Notes: generated from the letters alone by a model not told the origin. A DNA stretch of 21,770 bases from an uncultured Bacteroidota bacterium (GCA_938008665.1 CALLKA010000055.1:1-21770); one strand, 5' to 3'; positions 1 to 8,088 are shown, counted from the stretch's first letter. Numbers and translations are program-made.

Positions 1-1
1 T

Positions 2-646
2 AAAACAGTAATACGCCACACGTATGATAACACAGTGGAAACTGGATTATTTGACGATGTATGGGTTGTAACGGATAGTGAAATTATATATAACGAAATT
101 ACAGAAAATGGCGGTAAAGCTATTATGAGCATTCGTTCACACGAAAGCGGTAGCGACCGAATTGCCGAAGCTATTGCTGATTTAGATATTGATGTGGTGG
201 TTAATGTGCAAGGCGACGAGCCTTTTGTAAAAAAAGAACCCCTTCAAAAATTACTAGAAGTATTTAACGATAGTACTCAAAATGTGCGTGTAGCATCGCT
301 GATGCAAGTGCTTACGTCACAACAAAATATTGATGATCCCAATTATGTAAAAGTGGCCATCGATAAAAATAGCAATGCTTTATTTTTTTCGCGTAGCGTG
401 ATACCTTATCCTAGAAGCACCGAAAGCACCATAACGTATTATGAACATATTGGTGTTTATGCATTTAAAAAAGAAGCGCTGCTCGCGTTTACCAATTGGG
501 AAATCACACCACTTGAAGCAGCAGAAAAAATTGAGTGCCTTCGTTATTTAGAAAATGGCGTTCCCATAAAAATGGTCACAACAAATTATATGGGTGTAGA
601 AATTGATACACCCGAAGATTTAGCAAAAGCAACTAAGCTTTTATAA
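2..646 (+). CDS. kdsB: 3-deoxy-manno-octulosonate cytidylyltransferase, 5' truncated
   Basis: KdsB activates Kdo (or 8-amino-Kdo) with CTP to CMP-Kdo in the cytoplasm, ahead of transfer to lipid A. The open frame runs to the window edge: residues upstream of the first possible start (GTG at 35) read KTVIRHTYDN, which fits the family, so the true start lies outside and roughly 35-40 N-terminal residues with the CTP-binding PARxxSxRxPGK region are missing. Visible family motifs are SGSDRIAEA, NVQGDEP, EHIGVYAFKKEALL, LRYLENG and VEIDTPEDL. It ends in TAA and is followed after 33 bp by a KdnB-type oxidase on the same strand. In Shewanella the KdsB found beside kdnAB works with 8-amino-Kdo, so the same substrate is possible here; that is inference from context. 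The enzyme family itself is secure. Confidence 0.93.
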   Translation, partial: KTVIRHTYDNTVETGLFDDVWVVTDSEIIYNEITENGGKAIMSIRSHESGSDRIAEAIADLDIDVVVNVQGDEPFVKKEPLQKLLEVFNDSTQNVRVASLMQVLTSQQNIDDPNYVKVAIDKNSNALFFSRSVIPYPRSTESTITYYEHIGVYAFKKEALLAFTNWEITPLEAAEKIECLRYLENGVPIKMVTTNYMGVEIDTPEDLAKATKLL

Positions 647-679
647 GAATAATAAATACCTGAATTAAAACAGAACGAT

Positions 680-1753
680 ATGAGTTTTAGAAATTTTAAA
701 ATGGTTGACTATGTGGTGTATGGACGCGGTAGTTTTAATCAACTCGACGAAATATTAGCACCCAATAGAAAAGGTGATGCCCCCATGATTTTTTTAGTGG
801 ATCACTTTTTTGAAGGTAAGCCGCTCGTGCAAAGAATTCCACTTAATGGAAAAGATAAAATTGTTTTTGCAGATGTTACCCATGAGCCTAAAACCAAGCA
901 GGTAGACGCTTTGGCGGCTTCTCTCCGCGAAGAATTTGGAACCGTAAGTGGTATTGTAGGAATTGGTGGCGGCTCTACCATGGACCTTGCAAAAGCAGTT
1001 TCACTTATGATGACGAACCCCGGATCATCTGCGGATTATCAGGGCTGGGACCTGGTACAACAAGCGGGCGTTTACAAAGTGGGTATTCCTACCTTATCTG
1101 GAACGGGCGCCGAAGTGAGTAGAACAACGGTGTTAACGGGTCCTGTGCGTAAGCTGGGTATGAATTCTGATTTTACGCCGTTTAATCAAATTGTACTGGA
1201 TCCAGATTTAGCAAAAGACGCACCAGTAAACCAGCGTTTTTACACCGGTATGGATTGTTATATTCATTGCATCGAATCATTAGAAGGTACTTATTTAAAT
1301 GAGTTCAGTAAAAGTTATGGCGAAAAAGCATTGGACCTTTGCCGAAAAATATATGTTGAAAAAACAGGCTGGGATGAGGAGAGCGATGAACAATTAATGA
1401 TGGCTAGTTACGCAGGTGGCATGAGTATTGCGTATAGTCAAGTGGGTGTGGCACATGCAGTGAGTTATGGTTTAAGTTATTTACTAGGAACCAAACATGG
1501 TATTGGTAATTGTATTGTAATGAATCATTTGGAAGAATATTATCCTGCAGGCGTAGAAGAATTTAAATTCATGGTGGAGAAAAATAAAATTGAAATTCCT
1601 ACAGGTATATGTGCCAACCTAACAGAGGCGCAATTTGATGAAATGATTAATATTTCATTAAGTCTAAAACCATTATGGGAAAACGCATTAGGGTCAAATT
1701 GGGAAAGCATCATGACGCGTGAAAAATTACGCAACTTGTACGGGAAATTATAA
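680..1753 (+). CDS. kdnB: 3-deoxy-alpha-D-manno-octulosonate 8-oxidase (KdnB-type Fe-ADH family)
   Basis: A 357-residue member of the iron-containing alcohol dehydrogenase family. KdnB oxidises C8 of Kdo to an aldehyde, which the PLP enzyme KdnA then aminates to Kdo8N. The nucleotide-binding GGGSTMD is at residues 97-102 and PTLSGTGAE at 137-145. The four expected metal ligands are present: Asp192, His196, His259 and His273, in the contexts GMDCYIHCIESLEG, AHAVSYG and KHGIGN. The GMDCYIHCIESLEGTYLN stretch and the overall length agree with the KdnB subgroup as I remember it rather than with generic butanol dehydrogenases. The position directly after kdsB is the strongest contextual support. 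No kdnA is in the window; it could lie upstream of kdsB. If the subgroup call is wrong, this remains an Fe-ADH family dehydrogenase of unknown substrate. Confidence 0.85.
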   Translation: MSFRNFKMVDYVVYGRGSFNQLDEILAPNRKGDAPMIFLVDHFFEGKPLVQRIPLNGKDKIVFADVTHEPKTKQVDALAASLREEFGTVSGIVGIGGGSTMDLAKAVSLMMTNPGSSADYQGWDLVQQAGVYKVGIPTLSGTGAEVSRTTVLTGPVRKLGMNSDFTPFNQIVLDPDLAKDAPVNQRFYTGMDCYIHCIESLEGTYLNEFSKSYGEKALDLCRKIYVEKTGWDEESDEQLMMASYAGGMSIAYSQVGVAHAVSYGLSYLLGTKHGIGNCIVMNHLEEYYPAGVEEFKFMVEKNKIEIPTGICANLTEAQFDEMINISLSLKPLWENALGSNWESIMTREKLRNLYGKL

Positions 1754-1762
1754 ATTGATCCG

Positions 1763-2989
1763 TTGAAAAAACTTTTTAAAAATCTCACCTTTTGGGTATT
1801 GGCTTCTATTACTGCTGGTATCTTAATTGGTTATATATCACCTAGCACTGGTGTTGCGATGCAACCCTTGGGTAAGTATTTTATTGATGTTGTTAAACTG
1901 TTTATAAACCCCATTATTTTATTGACCATTATCACTGGCATTTGCGGGATGAGTGATTTAAAAAAAGTGGGAAAGATAGGGGGTAAAGCAATATTGTATT
2001 TTGAAATTGTAACAACCATCGCATTAGTGATTGGCGTAGTGGTGGCATATGTAATTCAACCAGGCGTACACGTGGATACTTCGCATATTCAAAAAGCAGA
2101 TATTTCTGCGTACAAACAAGGCGCAGCTTCGTTTTCTTGGTCTAGTTTTTTTAAAAGCAATATTACTATACAGGTTTTAGTTTTTGCGATCATTGCAGGA
2201 ATCATTATAAGCAAACTAAAACATCGTGCAATTATTGTTTCAAAAATTAACTGGACAAGTAAATATGTATTTAAAGCATTACACTATGTGATGTATCTCG
2301 CACCCATTGGTGCTTTTGGTGGTATGGCTTATACCATTGGTAAATATGGTGTGGACACCCTATTACCTCTAATGAAATTAATGGCTTGCGTATATATCAC
2401 TATGGCTTTATTTGTATTACTTATACTAGGGGCAATCTTAAAATATTGCAAAGTAAATATATTTTCTTTTTTAAATTATATCAGAAAGGAATTACTCATT
2501 GTATTAGGCACTTCCTCCTCCGAAGCTGCATTACCTTCCTTAATGGAAAAGCTAGAAAAAATGGGCTGTTCAAAATCGGTAGTGGGCCTAGTGATACCTG
2601 CAGGATATTCCTTTAATTTAGACGGCACTTCCATTTATTTATCCATGGCAATTATTTTTTTAGCGCAGGTTTTTAACGTTCATTTAAGTATGGAACAAAT
2701 ATTTACCATCATTGCCATATTGATGATTACTTCTAAAGGAGCTGCAGGCGTTACTGGCAGTGGTTTTATTGTATTATCTTCCACATTAACTGCTACTAAT
2801 ATGATTCCTGTAGAAGGGTTGGCATTATTGTTGGGTGTGGACAGATTCATGTCCGAAGCCAGAGCCATTACCAATTTCATTGGAAATGGCATCGCTACTA
2901 TTTTTATATCCCACACGGAAAAATTGTTGGATCATCCAAAAATGCATAAAGCATTTAGTAAGGAATCCCCACTTGACGAACTTTCTTAA
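1763..2989 (+). CDS. dctA: DctA-like C4-dicarboxylate:cation symporter (DAACS/SDF family)
   Basis: A 408-residue inner-membrane secondary transporter with an elevator-type fold. Visible motifs are the serine-rich hairpin loop SSSEAALP (251-258), the NMDGT-type motif as NLDGT (285-289), TSKGAAGVTGSGF (323-335) and the TM8 segment VDRFMSEARAITN (359-371). In amino-acid transporters such as GltPh, an Asp four residues after the first TM8 Asp holds the substrate amino group. Here that position is Ser364, as in E. coli DctA, while the carboxylate-binding Arg367 is kept. This favours C4-dicarboxylates over glutamate/aspartate. The only standard start that keeps the first membrane helix is TTG at 1763 (an ATT lies 9 bp upstream). 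It is 9 bp after the kdnB stop and in the same frame, so the gene is probably translationally coupled within the kdsB-kdnB operon. Confidence 0.88.
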   Translation: MKKLFKNLTFWVLASITAGILIGYISPSTGVAMQPLGKYFIDVVKLFINPIILLTIITGICGMSDLKKVGKIGGKAILYFEIVTTIALVIGVVVAYVIQPGVHVDTSHIQKADISAYKQGAASFSWSSFFKSNITIQVLVFAIIAGIIISKLKHRAIIVSKINWTSKYVFKALHYVMYLAPIGAFGGMAYTIGKYGVDTLLPLMKLMACVYITMALFVLLILGAILKYCKVNIFSFLNYIRKELLIVLGTSSSEAALPSLMEKLEKMGCSKSVVGLVIPAGYSFNLDGTSIYLSMAIIFLAQVFNVHLSMEQIFTIIAILMITSKGAAGVTGSGFIVLSSTLTATNMIPVEGLALLLGVDRFMSEARAITNFIGNGIATIFISHTEKLLDHPKMHKAFSKESPLDELS

Positions 2990-3027
2990 TAAAACAGGCC
3001 TTAATAAAATTTAAGGCCTGTTTTATT
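2988..3027 (+). terminator. Strong hairpin terminator of the kdsB-kdnB-dctA operon
   Basis: A perfect inverted repeat pairs 2988-3004 (AATAAAACAGGCCTTAA) with 3011-3027 around the loop TAAAAT, and the right arm leads into a T-rich run (TTTTATTTTTGTC). The left arm begins inside the dctA stop codon. It lies between converging genes, so it may also act on the minus-strand transcript, although the T-tract is better on the plus side. Confidence 0.75.
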
Positions 3028-3048
3028 TTTGTCTTATGATTTATTTAA
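2999..3048 (+). repeat. 50-bp direct repeat, copy 1
   Basis: This segment, from CCTTAATAAAATTTAAGG to TTATTTAA, is repeated without mismatch at 3085-3134, 86 bp further on. It covers the loop-proximal left arm, loop and right arm of the operon terminator plus its downstream T-rich tail. Confidence 0.95.
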
Positions 3049-3068
3049 AAAAGTAGGACTTTTTTAAA
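3044..3068. repeat. Perfect 11-bp hairpin between the two direct repeats
   Basis: TTTAAAAAAGT (3044-3054) pairs perfectly with ACTTTTTTAAA (3058-3068) across the three-base loop AGG. It starts in the last bases of the first 50-bp repeat. It may act as a further weak bidirectional terminator or be a by-product of the duplication event. Confidence 0.6.
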
Positions 3069-3084
3069 ATACTATGCTCCGCCT

Positions 3085-3134
3085 CCTTAATAAAATTTAA
3101 GGCCTGTTTTATTTTTGTCTTATGATTTATTTAA
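3085..3134 (+). repeat. 50-bp direct repeat, copy 2 (half terminator)
   Basis: Identical to 2999-3048, but the outer left arm (AAAACAGG) is missing, so only the short stem CCTTAA/TTAAGG can form. It sits immediately before the 3' end of the minus-strand Asp-box gene at 3143. It looks like a local tandem duplication that copied the terminator's right half. Confidence 0.95.
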
Positions 3135-3142
3135 TAAAAAGC

Positions 3143-5761
3143 CTATTGTATATAGGGTGAAACGCCTTTAATTACATTTATGCTTTGTTCAAACTTTTTA
3201 TTTCCTATCGTCGCCTTCAGTGTGTATTTTCCTGCTTCTATAAATTTATCATAGTGAACAAAGTAGGGCTCGTCGCTTGTTCTTTTGCTTAGGGTTAAAT
3301 CCCAACGATATTCATTAAAACCCTTGTTGCCGTTAATTTTCGTACTCCAAATTTCTCTGTTTGCTTTATCAAATATGGAAAGCTGAATGGATTGAGGTTC
3401 CTTCAGCCATAATGAAAAATTCGTTTTTTCAAAACTACGATAATCAGGTTCTCCACCATTCGAGTTAAACCATGGTCTTTGTATTTCCGAAACTTCAAAC
3501 AAATAATCTTGCTCCTTTGCTAGCTGTTGATTCATCATTTTTTGAATCGGCTTCAAATTTATTTTATAAATCCCTCTTCCATGCGTAGCTATAACTAGGT
3601 CCATGGTAGGTAAATGTATTTCTAAATCAGCAATCGCCACCTGTGGCATATCCTTACCCAATGTTGACCAAGTATTTCCTCTGTCCAATGAAACGTACAC
3701 AGTTCTTAAACCGCCAGCATATAATATATTTTCATTGGTAGGATCTTCTTTAATAACATTCATAGGTTCATCCGGTAATCCTGCAGATATACTCTTCCAA
3801 TCGGCTCCATAGTTTTCAGAAACATATAAATAACTATGCAAATCATCATAATTAATACCTGTCATACACATATAAACCCTAGCTGTTTTGAAATTGGAAG
3901 GGGAAATACTTCGAATATAATTATTTGCAATTCCAACTGATTTTTCTTCCCACACACCGCCATCGTTTTGCGATACCCAAAAAGCGCCTTTATCGGTACC
4001 AACATAAAGCAATCCTTTTTTAATAGTTGATTCCACTAATGCACCTGCTGCAAATGACTGTTTTTCTTTTATTGCCGATTTGGTAATATTTGGACTAATT
4101 ACTTTCCAGGCATCACCCCTGTCTGTAGATTTAAAAATATAATTTCCGCCATGATAAAGCGTTTTACTTTGATAGGAAGAAATAAAGTAGGGGGTAATAT
4201 AATTAAAAAGTAAAGTGTCCTGAATCGATTTTGGTAATCTAGGTTTTATTGAAACAGCGGTGTCTGCAGTTCTATCTAATCTAGTGGCATCTCCATACTG
4301 CTGACTATAGTATACAATATTTTTATTTTCTGGATCAACTTGCGAAACACAGCCATCACCACCATCCCAAGGATCAATCCATACATATTTCCATGGGTCA
4401 CTAAAATTTGTATTTAATTCTTTCGCAGGCCCGTATACCGTTGCATCATCCTGTGTTCCCCCATATATCGTATAATTGGAGGCATCAATGGCAATATCAT
4501 AAAATTCTCCCGTGGGTATATTATTATAATGCATCCAGGTTAGCCCCTTGTCCATTGAAACATATAATCCACCATCATTACCTAGGGCAAGATGATTTGG
4601 GTTGTTTGGATTGATCCAAAGTTCACATTGATCTAAATGTAAGCCTTGTGCAATGCTAGGCGTCATTCGATTTACGCTTCCACCAATAAATGTAAATGTT
4701 TTACCACCATCTACACTATGCGCTAATCTAATACCTAAGCAAAAAATTTCCTCATCATTTTTAGGATTCACATAAACATTAGTGAAGTACCAACCATAAG
4801 CAGAAAATATTTTAAAAGGACTTGTATGTGTTTTATTCCATGTAAGTCCGCCGTCTTCCGTTTTATAAAGTTCAGCAGCTTGATTTTTTGGATTATTAAG
4901 ATTATCAACCAATGCATATGCCTTATTTGGATTTGTAAATGAAACCGACACACCAATCCTCCCAACATTAGGCCCTGTAGGTAAACCATTCTTGCAGTGG
5001 GTCCAAGTTTTACCACCGTCATTACTATTATATACACCACTATTTACACCACTAATACCTGGATAAACCTCCCATAGAGAAGCATACATTATTTTTGAAT
5101 TGATTGGAGATATCACAATATCATTGGCGCCCGTTAATTCATCTTTATACAATACATGCTCCCATGTTTTACCGCCATCTGTTGTTCTATAAATTCCTCT
5201 GTTTTTATTTGTAGTCCATAAGTGACCTAATACAGAAACTAAAACAATATTTGGATTAGTTGGATCAACTGCAATTTCACCAATCGACCAAGAATCTTCT
5301 AGGCCAATATGTTCCCATGTTTTTCCAGCATCATTAGATCGATACATACCTGTGCCAGGTAATGTATAGTTTCTTGGTTTCTTTAAGTTTTCGCCTGTTC
5401 CTATATAAAGTATATTCGGATTGGATGGGGCAATGGCAAAATCACCAATACTAAAACCGGCCTGATCTTCAAAAATTGATTTCCAGCTTAATCCATTATT
5501 CACTGTCTTCCATAATCCGCCTGAACCAAAACCAACATACATCGTTCCCGGATGTGCAGTATCCACTTGAACTACATCCGCTCTTGCACTATTTAAAGTA
5601 GGCCCCAATGATATCCAATTTAAATTGAATTTGCTTTCTTCTTTCATTTCTTTATAGGTGCGAAATGAATTTATGAGTGGCGATGATGTTTGTTGTGCAT
5701 GAACAAAAAAGGCAAATCCAAAAAATAAACCAACCGTAGTAATTATAAATTTAGTTTTCAT
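3143..5761 (-). CDS. Exported Asp-box (BNR/sortilin VPS10-like) beta-propeller protein
   Basis: An 872-residue protein with a signal peptide (residues 1-22, cleavage after AFFVHA). At least eight Asp-box repeats of the S/T-x-D-x-G-x-T-W type follow, near residues 142-149 (SNDAGKTW), 193-200 (TTDGGKTW), 246-253, 301-308, 349-355, 402-409, 545-552 and 680-710. Such repeats form the blades of sortilin/VPS10- and sialidase-like propellers. The last ~80 residues (FNEYRWDL, EAGKYTLKATIG) resemble a FlgD-type Ig-like domain. I see no type IX secretion C-terminal domain, so a periplasmic or outer-membrane-associated location is likely. Databases often label these 'glycosyl hydrolase', but no catalytic residues can be claimed from the repeats; a binding or scaffold role is equally possible. 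It is divergent from an exported S10 peptidase. The gene ends in TAG. Confidence 0.85.
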   Translation of the reverse strand: MKTKFIITTVGLFFGFAFFVHAQQTSSPLINSFRTYKEMKEESKFNLNWISLGPTLNSARADVVQVDTAHPGTMYVGFGSGGLWKTVNNGLSWKSIFEDQAGFSIGDFAIAPSNPNILYIGTGENLKKPRNYTLPGTGMYRSNDAGKTWEHIGLEDSWSIGEIAVDPTNPNIVLVSVLGHLWTTNKNRGIYRTTDGGKTWEHVLYKDELTGANDIVISPINSKIMYASLWEVYPGISGVNSGVYNSNDGGKTWTHCKNGLPTGPNVGRIGVSVSFTNPNKAYALVDNLNNPKNQAAELYKTEDGGLTWNKTHTSPFKIFSAYGWYFTNVYVNPKNDEEIFCLGIRLAHSVDGGKTFTFIGGSVNRMTPSIAQGLHLDQCELWINPNNPNHLALGNDGGLYVSMDKGLTWMHYNNIPTGEFYDIAIDASNYTIYGGTQDDATVYGPAKELNTNFSDPWKYVWIDPWDGGDGCVSQVDPENKNIVYYSQQYGDATRLDRTADTAVSIKPRLPKSIQDTLLFNYITPYFISSYQSKTLYHGGNYIFKSTDRGDAWKVISPNITKSAIKEKQSFAAGALVESTIKKGLLYVGTDKGAFWVSQNDGGVWEEKSVGIANNYIRSISPSNFKTARVYMCMTGINYDDLHSYLYVSENYGADWKSISAGLPDEPMNVIKEDPTNENILYAGGLRTVYVSLDRGNTWSTLGKDMPQVAIADLEIHLPTMDLVIATHGRGIYKINLKPIQKMMNQQLAKEQDYLFEVSEIQRPWFNSNGGEPDYRSFEKTNFSLWLKEPQSIQLSIFDKANREIWSTKINGNKGFNEYRWDLTLSKRTSDEPYFVHYDKFIEAGKYTLKATIGNKKFEQSINVIKGVSPYIQ

Positions 5762-5800
5762 TAAATTATTTTAATTTAAATAAAAGAAACATTCAACACC

Positions 5801-5808
5801 CAAACATA
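5801..5808 (-). promoter_or_regulatory. Candidate -7 box (TATGTTTG) for the Asp-box protein gene
   Basis: A match to the Bacteroidota -7 consensus TAnnTTTG on the minus strand, 39 bp before the ATG at 5761. The nearest TTG upstream is 28 bp away, longer than usual, so only the -7 element is supported. The rest of the 111-bp divergent region (5762-5872) is almost pure A/T. Confidence 0.4.
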
Positions 5809-5872
5809 CTTTTAAATTTTAATAAACTTTAAGTTACAATTATAGTATATTTATATTGCTAAAATTAATTGT

Positions 5873-7396
5873 ATGAAAAAAACTTTATTGCACGCTGGTT
5901 TCTTTTTTGCTTTACTAATTTCTTTTGCGCCATTAATGGCACAACCTAATGTAAAGGACTCATTATCAATTCCTAAAGAGGAAAAGTCAGTCACCCATCA
6001 CTCGGTTACCATTGATGGTAAAGTAATCACGTATACGGCAACAGCAGGCGCGCTTATTTTAAGAAATGAACAAGATGAACCTATTGCATTTTATGGTTAT
6101 ACTGCTTATACAAAAGATGGGCAATCTGATGTAAGCAAAAGGCCAATCACTTTCTCTTACAATGGAGGCCCCGGTTCTTCCTCAATATGGCTGCATATGG
6201 GGGTAATGGGACCCAAGCGTGTTATTGTTAATGATCCTAATAACAATGGACCTGCTCCCTATAAAATAGAAGACAATCAATTTTCGACATTGGATATAAG
6301 TGACATTGTGATGATTGATCCCATTGGTACTGGAATTAGTAAAGCGGTTGGGAAGGCAAACAACAAGGATTTTTGGGGTGTAGATGGAGATATAAAATCA
6401 GTAAGTGGATTTATTAAACAGTATATTAATGAAAACAATCGTTGGCAGTCGCCTAAATTTATTTTAGGGGAAAGCTATGGTACAATGCGCAGCGCAGGGG
6501 TTGCAAATTATTTACAAGAAACCTTAGGAATTACTTTAAATGGCGTAATTCTTGTTTCAACTGTTTTGGATATGCGCACTATTCGTTTTTATCAAGGGGA
6601 TGATATTTCTTATATTTTACATTTACCTACCTATGCAGTATCCGCTTGGTATCATAATAAAATAAAAGACAAACCGAAGGATTTAGCAACATTTGCTGAA
6701 GAAGCTAGAAAGTTTGCCGCGGGTGATTATGCAACTGCGTTAATGAAGGGGGCAGATTTATCGGATGCTGAAAATGAAAAAATTGCAACACAATATGCTG
6801 CCCTTACTGGACTCAGTAAAGATTATGTTTTAAAAGCAAAACTGCGCATTAAAGAACCGCAATTCACAGATGAATTATTAAGAACTGATCATATGACAGT
6901 AGGCAGATTAGATGCAAGGTATATAGGTATCAATCAAAATTTATTAAGTGAAGGATCGTCTTATGATCCACAAAGCAGCAGTATTAGCCCTGCTTATATT
7001 ACTGCATTTTCAGATTATTACTATAATGAACTTAAGGTGAATAAAATGCTGACTTATAGAACATCAGCATATGCAACGCCAGGATTTAAATGGGATTGGA
7101 AGCACAATAAAAATTTTAATAACGATGCCGTTCCGGCAAATACAGCAGTGGATTTAGCAGAAGCGATGAGTCGAAATCCTAATTTAAAAGTGTTGGCAAT
7201 AAATGGTTATTATGATTTAGCAACTCCGTTTTATGCTGCTGAATATACATTTACCCATATGGGCTTAGAAAAACGACTTCAAAATAACATTATATTAAAA
7301 TATTATGAAGCGGGTCATATGATGTATACAGATCCAGCATCAGGAAAACAATTTAAAAAAGATGTAGCAGATTTTATAAAAGAGACAATAAGATAA
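5873..7396 (+). CDS. Exported S10-family serine carboxypeptidase
   Basis: A 507-residue alpha/beta-hydrolase fold peptidase that should remove C-terminal residues from peptides outside the cytoplasm. The signal peptide is residues 1-23 (MKKTLLHAGF, cleavage after PLMA). The oxyanion-hole motif NGGPGSSS is at 97-104, the nucleophile Ser201 lies in GESYG (199-203), the acid Asp448 in NGYYDLATPF, and His482 in AGHMMY, so the whole triad is intact. The length is normal for bacterial members. The gene is divergent from the Asp-box protein, and a shared AT-rich promoter region suggests joint regulation. It ends just before a strong bidirectional hairpin. The family is certain; the substrate is unknown, with scavenging of peptides as the likely role. 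Confidence 0.92.
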   Translation: MKKTLLHAGFFFALLISFAPLMAQPNVKDSLSIPKEEKSVTHHSVTIDGKVITYTATAGALILRNEQDEPIAFYGYTAYTKDGQSDVSKRPITFSYNGGPGSSSIWLHMGVMGPKRVIVNDPNNNGPAPYKIEDNQFSTLDISDIVMIDPIGTGISKAVGKANNKDFWGVDGDIKSVSGFIKQYINENNRWQSPKFILGESYGTMRSAGVANYLQETLGITLNGVILVSTVLDMRTIRFYQGDDISYILHLPTYAVSAWYHNKIKDKPKDLATFAEEARKFAAGDYATALMKGADLSDAENEKIATQYAALTGLSKDYVLKAKLRIKEPQFTDELLRTDHMTVGRLDARYIGINQNLLSEGSSYDPQSSSISPAYITAFSDYYYNELKVNKMLTYRTSAYATPGFKWDWKHNKNFNNDAVPANTAVDLAEAMSRNPNLKVLAINGYYDLATPFYAAEYTFTHMGLEKRLQNNIILKYYEAGHMMYTDPASGKQFKKDVADFIKETIR

Positions 7397-7403
7397 CACA
7401 AAC

Positions 7404-7441
7404 AAAAAAGAGGCCTTAATTAAATTTAAGGCCTCTTTTTT
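7404..7441. terminator. Bidirectional hairpin terminator between peptidase and nfu genes
   Basis: A perfect 16-bp stem (AAAAAAGAGGCCTTAA, 7404-7419; right arm 7426-7441) has a 6-base loop and A/T tracts on both flanks, so it can terminate both converging genes. Its core GGCCTTAA...TTAAGGCC is the same as in the terminator at 2988-3027. Confidence 0.8.
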
Positions 7442-7461
7442 TATCTCTTATGCTTTATTAA

Positions 7462-8061
7462 TTACTCCGCTTCTGCTACTACTTCTTTTACTTCTGGGAT
7501 CATGCGCTTCATCATTCCTTCAATACCTGCTTTTAAAGTAACCATTGAACTAGGGCAACCGCTACAAGAACCTTGTAACATTAAATTGACTACGCCGTCA
7601 TTATAACTTTTAAATTGTATTGCACCGCCATCCATCTCCACTGCGGGCTTAACATAGTTTTCTAATAATTCTTTTACTCTTTTCACAATATCATCATCAT
7701 CCGCGTGTACTGTATTGGTTGCTTCTTGTTTTATTTTAGCTACCTCTTCTTCATTCACCACAACACCACCATTTTCTAAATATTCCTTTAAAAAAGTTTT
7801 AATGGTGGGTATTACATCCTGCCAATCATCGGTATCTGCGCTTTTGGTAAGCGTAATAAAGTTGCTCGCTATAAATACACTTTTAATAAAAGGGAAGCTA
7901 AATAATTCTTTTGCTAAAGGCGACGCAATCGCTAATCTTTCTTCTGCGATATCGATACTTTTTCCTGGATATAAAAGTTTGTTTGCGACAAACTTCATCG
8001 TCTCCGGGTTGGGTGTCATTTCAGTATAAATGCTTACAATGGTATTGCCTGTAGTAATCAT
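7462..8061 (-). CDS. Nfu-type Fe-S cluster scaffold/carrier (NifU-like)
   Basis: A 199-residue cytoplasmic protein that should hold and pass on [4Fe-4S] clusters. The N-terminal Nfu_N domain carries the signature MTPNPETMKF (residues 15-24). The C-terminal NifU domain has MDGGAIQF and the cluster-ligating CxxC in GSCSGCPSS (Cys166, Cys169). I chose the ATG at 8061. An upstream in-frame TTG at 8091 would add ten residues but lies inside a -7 promoter match (8089-8096), and the extension is not part of the domain. It converges with the S10 peptidase and follows uvrD on the same strand. This is Nfu1-like architecture; E. coli NfuA differs in its N-terminal domain. Confidence 0.9.
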   Translation of the reverse strand: MITTGNTIVSIYTEMTPNPETMKFVANKLLYPGKSIDIAEERLAIASPLAKELFSFPFIKSVFIASNFITLTKSADTDDWQDVIPTIKTFLKEYLENGGVVVNEEEVAKIKQEATNTVHADDDDIVKRVKELLENYVKPAVEMDGGAIQFKSYNDGVVNLMLQGSCSGCPSSMVTLKAGIEGMMKRMIPEVKEVVAEAE

Positions 8062-8088
8062 AGTTGCGCTTTTTGGTAAAATTGAATA

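Noticed and set aside
35..646. KdsB starting at the GTG at position 35
   Set aside because: The reading frame stays open to the window edge and encodes conserved KdsB residues upstream of it, so this is a truncated gene, not a short one.
2386..2616. Second plus-strand frame within the dicarboxylate transporter
   Set aside because: It overlaps conserved transporter motifs in the correct frame; no evidence of its own expression.
2990..3142. CRISPR-like array or insertion sequence, because of the repeated 50-bp unit
   Set aside because: Only two copies, 36 bp apart, no regular spacers, no transposase or target duplication; explained better as duplication of a terminator half.
4768..5040. Open frame inside the Asp-box gene, same strand, other frame
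   Set aside because: Its sequence is a shadow of the propeller repeats, has no start signal or known domain, and the main frame is intact across it.
7715..8029. Plus-strand frame opposite the nfu gene
   Set aside because: Antisense shadow of a well-conserved Nfu protein.
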